A DNA stretch of 8,896 nucleotides from Campylobacterota bacterium (GTDB taxonomy: Bacteria > Campylobacterota > Campylobacteria > Campylobacterales > Sulfurovaceae): positions 1-8,896 of the forward strand of contig DSAK01000056.1 of NCBI GenBank assembly GCA_011372825.1, given 5' to 3'. Of this stretch, positions 7,141 through 8,896 are shown piece by piece (position 1 is the first letter of the stretch; each line of letters opens with the position of its first letter). The position numbers and the translations under genes were made by a program. The notes under the pieces are model-generated. The model did not search any database. It saw only the letters and a program-made list of their open reading frames with translations, and was not told where the DNA came from.

Positions 7141-7155
7141 GTGGGATTTGTCACC

Positions 7156-8292
7156 CTAAGGTGCAACCGAATGGTCTCTTTCTATCATCTCCATAGCTTT
7201 AACGAAGTTTTTTCTAAAATTTTCTACAGAAAATTTCAAAGCACAATCCCTTACATGTAGCGGGTCAAATACCAGATTTTTTGATTCGACCATTTTTATA
7301 GCTATCATGATATCTTCGATAGTCTGATTAGCAAACAATACACCACTTTCACCATCTATTACACTTTCTAAAGTGCCACCTTGACTCAAGGCTACCACAG
7401 GCGTTCCGCATGCCATTGCCTCTACTGGTACGATTCCAAAATCTTCCAATGCAGCGTATATAAAGGCTCTTGCTTCTTGCATATACTTTATCAAAACTTC
7501 TTGTGGCTGATGCCCCAAGAGAGTCACATTAGAACCCGCTATTGTCTTTAAACTCGCAAGCTCTTCGCCATCACCGATGACGATTAGAGGTAGATTAAGT
7601 TTATTGAATGCTTCAATGATAAGCTTTGTTTTCTTGTAACCCACTAATCGAGAAGCAGTTAAATAGAAAGGTTTTTTTTGATTACCTATTTGAAACGCAT
7701 CTGTATTCACAGGCGGGTAGACAACTATCGAATCTCTCTCATAGGTACGTTTTATGCGTTCACTTACAAAATTAGAATTAGATACAAAATAATCCACTCT
7801 ATCCAAGCTAGCAATATCCCACTTGCGAATCAGCTTCAAAATTAACTTTGTAATGCATTTTTTTAAAAATGGTAAATCTTTTGTATATGTTTCATACATA
7901 TCCCACGCATATCGAATCGGCGTGTGACAATAGCATACATGTAAAGCATCCTTGTGCGGTTTTATTCCTTTGGCAAAGGCCCAAGAACTGCTAATTATCA
8001 AATCATACTCACGAACATTCAGCAAGCCAATAGCCAGAGGCATGAGGGGCAGATAGTATCTAAAATATTTTCTCGCATATGGGAGGTATTGGATAAAGCT
8101 TGTTTTTGTTTTTCTGTCGTTTAATATGTTTTCTCTATCTTCTGGAGACAAAAAATCCACCAGCGTAAAAACATCCGCATCAGGATAAAGCACTAGCAAT
8201 TCATGCAAAACCTTCTCCGCACCCGCATCTGTCACAAGCCAATCATGAACAATAGCAACTCTTTTTGCTTTTTGCATTGATATATCTTTCAT
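7156..8292 (-). CDS. WbaZ-like family-4 glycosyltransferase, probable mannosyltransferase
   Basis: A 378-residue GT4 enzyme. The N-terminal motif VAIVHDWLVTDAGAEKVL (12-29), the PDADVFTLV block (37-45) and CYCHTPIRYAWDMY (120-133) are typical of the WbaZ-like group, which includes mannosyltransferases of O-antigen loci. The donor domain has LTASRLVGYKKT (211-222), DGEELASL (241-248) and the EX7E pair E283/E291 in LEDFGIVPVEAMACGTPVV. A neighbouring manC supports GDP-mannose as donor, but that is inference. Two starts are possible: the ATG at 8292 (used here) and an in-frame ATG at 8277, which would leave MQKAKRVAIVHDWL, closer to the family's usual N-terminus. It is separated from manC by 84 bp and from wzm by 144 bp, so unlike the genes downstream it is not overlapped by its neighbours. 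Confidence 0.9.
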   Translation of the reverse strand: MKDISMQKAKRVAIVHDWLVTDAGAEKVLHELLVLYPDADVFTLVDFLSPEDRENILNDRKTKTSFIQYLPYARKYFRYYLPLMPLAIGLLNVREYDLIISSSWAFAKGIKPHKDALHVCYCHTPIRYAWDMYETYTKDLPFLKKCITKLILKLIRKWDIASLDRVDYFVSNSNFVSERIKRTYERDSIVVYPPVNTDAFQIGNQKKPFYLTASRLVGYKKTKLIIEAFNKLNLPLIVIGDGEELASLKTIAGSNVTLLGHQPQEVLIKYMQEARAFIYAALEDFGIVPVEAMACGTPVVALSQGGTLESVIDGESGVLFANQTIEDIMIAIKMVESKNLVFDPLHVRDCALKFSVENFRKNFVKAMEMIERDHSVAP

Positions 8293-8304
8293 TTATCTTG
8301 GTCC

Positions 8305-8310
8305 ATTATA
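8305..8310 (-). promoter_or_regulatory. Possible -10 box upstream of the WbaZ-like gene
   Basis: The minus strand reads TATAAT at 8310-8305, directly next to the 26-bp repeat. It lies 12 bases before the ATG at 8292 and 27 before the alternative ATG at 8277. If real, it would leave almost no leader for the first start and favour the second. A TTGTCA hexamer in the repeat lies 23 bases upstream, too far for a normal spacer, so support is weak. Confidence 0.3.
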
Positions 8311-8312
8311 GA

Positions 8313-8338
8313 GTTTCTTCGCTTCGCTCAGAATGACA
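8313..8338 (-). repeat. Dispersed-type 26-bp repeat, copy B
   Basis: The minus strand reads TGTCATTCTGAGCGAAGCGA and continues through AGAAAC. It is 22/26 identical to copy A (7115-7140), in the same orientation, in the 84-bp gap between manC and the WbaZ-like gene. The four differences show the copies are related but not recent duplicates. Confidence 0.7.
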
Positions 8339-8377
8339 AAAGGGTGCTCAAAACGACGCAAGACGATGAAAAAATCA

Positions 8378-8896
8378 CTACTCTCTTTCGAAATCATCCT
8401 CAACTCGGATGATATCATCCTCACCTAGGTATTCGCCCACTTGCACCTCTATGAGCACGAGGTCCACTTTGCCTGGGTTTTCCAACCGATGCAAAGCCCC
8501 CATAGGAATATAAGTAGACTCATTGGACCTTACGAGATTCTCATTTTCACCTACACGAACGATAGCCGTTCCGCTCACCACTATCCAATGCTCACTTCGA
8601 TGATAGTGTTTTTGCAGGCTAAGTCGCTTGCCGGGCTTTACAACAATTCGCTTTATTTTATATCTATCGCTCTCTTCGAGCACTGTATATGTTCCCCATG
8701 GCCTGTGGGCAGTTAAGTGTATGTGATGCAGTTCAGTTTCATTTTCTTTGAGCTTTTTTACTATCTGTTTGACTTTTTGGCTACTGCCTTTCTTGCTCAC
8801 AAGAAGCGCATCGGGGGTATCCACTACTATCAAGCCTTCCACATCAGCTAGAGCAATAGCCCTATCTGAACTATAGACAAAATTATCTTTAGCATC
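8378..8896 (-). CDS. manC: Mannose-1-phosphate guanylyltransferase / mannose-6-phosphate isomerase, C-terminal part
   Basis: The last 172 codons of a longer gene; the frame is open to the right edge, so the 5' part is outside the window. The GTG at 8842 is an internal valine, not a start: the 18 codons before it (ending with DRAIALADV) continue the ManC sequence. The end of the nucleotidyltransferase domain is seen in GLIVVDTPDALLV. Then comes the type II phosphomannose isomerase cupin: RPWGTYTVLEESDRYKIKRI, KPGKRLSLQKHYHRSEHWIV with metal-binding-type histidines, GTAIV, STYIPMGALHRLENPG, and the family-typical end EVQVGEYLGEDDIIRVED. The enzyme converts fructose-6-phosphate to mannose-6-phosphate (isomerase) and mannose-1-phosphate plus GTP to GDP-mannose (transferase) in the cytosol. 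It supplies GDP-mannose, or precursors of GDP-rhamnose/fucose, for the chain built by the neighbouring glycosyltransferases. Confidence 0.95.
   Translation of the reverse strand, partial: DAKDNFVYSSDRAIALADVEGLIVVDTPDALLVSKKGSSQKVKQIVKKLKENETELHHIHLTAHRPWGTYTVLEESDRYKIKRIVVKPGKRLSLQKHYHRSEHWIVVSGTAIVRVGENENLVRSNESTYIPMGALHRLENPGKVDLVLIEVQVGEYLGEDDIIRVEDDFERE

Larger units (their letters stand above)
7012..7155. other. Intergenic region upstream of wzm
   Basis: A 144-bp gap, the longest in the window. Its left half is AT-rich and contains a TATAAT box on the minus strand. Its right half carries one copy of the 26-bp repeat shared with the other gap. No convincing hairpin plus T-run terminator was found after the preceding glycosyltransferase; only a 4-bp CACC/GGTG stem around its stop codon was seen. 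Confidence 0.7.

Noticed and set aside
7150..7165. Terminator hairpin at the glycosyltransferase stop codon (CACC...GGTG)
   Set aside because: The stem is only four base pairs and is not followed by a T-run on the transcribed strand.
7072..7260. Plus-strand 62-codon frame across the wzm-glycosyltransferase gap
   Set aside because: It runs through the 26-bp repeat and into the antisense of the glycosyltransferase 3' end; there is no ribosome binding site of note and no protein-like pattern.
8378..8842. A complete 154-residue cupin protein starting at the GTG at 8842
   Set aside because: The frame stays open to the window edge and the upstream residues continue the ManC sequence, so it is the tail of a larger bifunctional enzyme, not a free-standing isomerase.

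Overview
The window is one side of a surface-polysaccharide (O-antigen or capsule type) gene cluster. All recognisable genes lie on the minus strand, so transcription runs from the right edge to the left edge. Moderate-to-low GC, A/T-rich codons and the gene repertoire suggest an AT-rich Gram-negative bacterium. Campylobacterota is my best guess, but no taxonomic marker gene is present and this is weakly supported.

In transcription order: (1) the 3' part of manC (GDP-mannose supply), cut by the right edge; (2) a family-4 glycosyltransferase of the WbaZ-like mannosyltransferase type; (3) wzm, the membrane part of an ABC-2 polysaccharide exporter; (4) an N-terminally truncated RecG-like/AlbA_2-type ATP-binding regulator, wedged between the two transporter genes; (5) wzt, the exporter ATPase, with a long C-terminal carbohydrate-recognition domain; (6) a small stand-alone DUF4214 protein; (7) and (8) two further family-4 glycosyltransferases; (9) the start of a protein with two DUF4214-like units and a coiled coil. 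The coiled coil is encoded by perfect 48-bp tandem repeats that run off the left edge.

The genes from wzm to the left edge form an unbroken chain of overlapping stops and starts (TAGTG, an 8-bp overlap, ATGA, ATGA, GTGA, TAATG), so they are almost certainly one translationally coupled operon. The only non-coding gaps are 84 bp (manC to glycosyltransferase) and 144 bp (glycosyltransferase to wzm). Each holds a related copy of a 26-bp repeat and a TATAAT-like box.

Working model: ManC makes GDP-mannose; the three glycosyltransferases assemble a chain, probably mannose-containing, on a lipid carrier in the cytoplasm; Wzm/Wzt exports the finished chain, with the C-terminal domain of Wzt reading a feature of the polymer. 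In known systems of this type (E. coli O8/O9a) that feature is a terminal modification added by WbdD, whose coiled coil sets chain length. The repeat-encoded coiled-coil protein at the left edge is a candidate for the same job here, but its catalytic part, if any, lies outside the window. No tRNA, rRNA, CRISPR array, insertion sequence or origin was seen.
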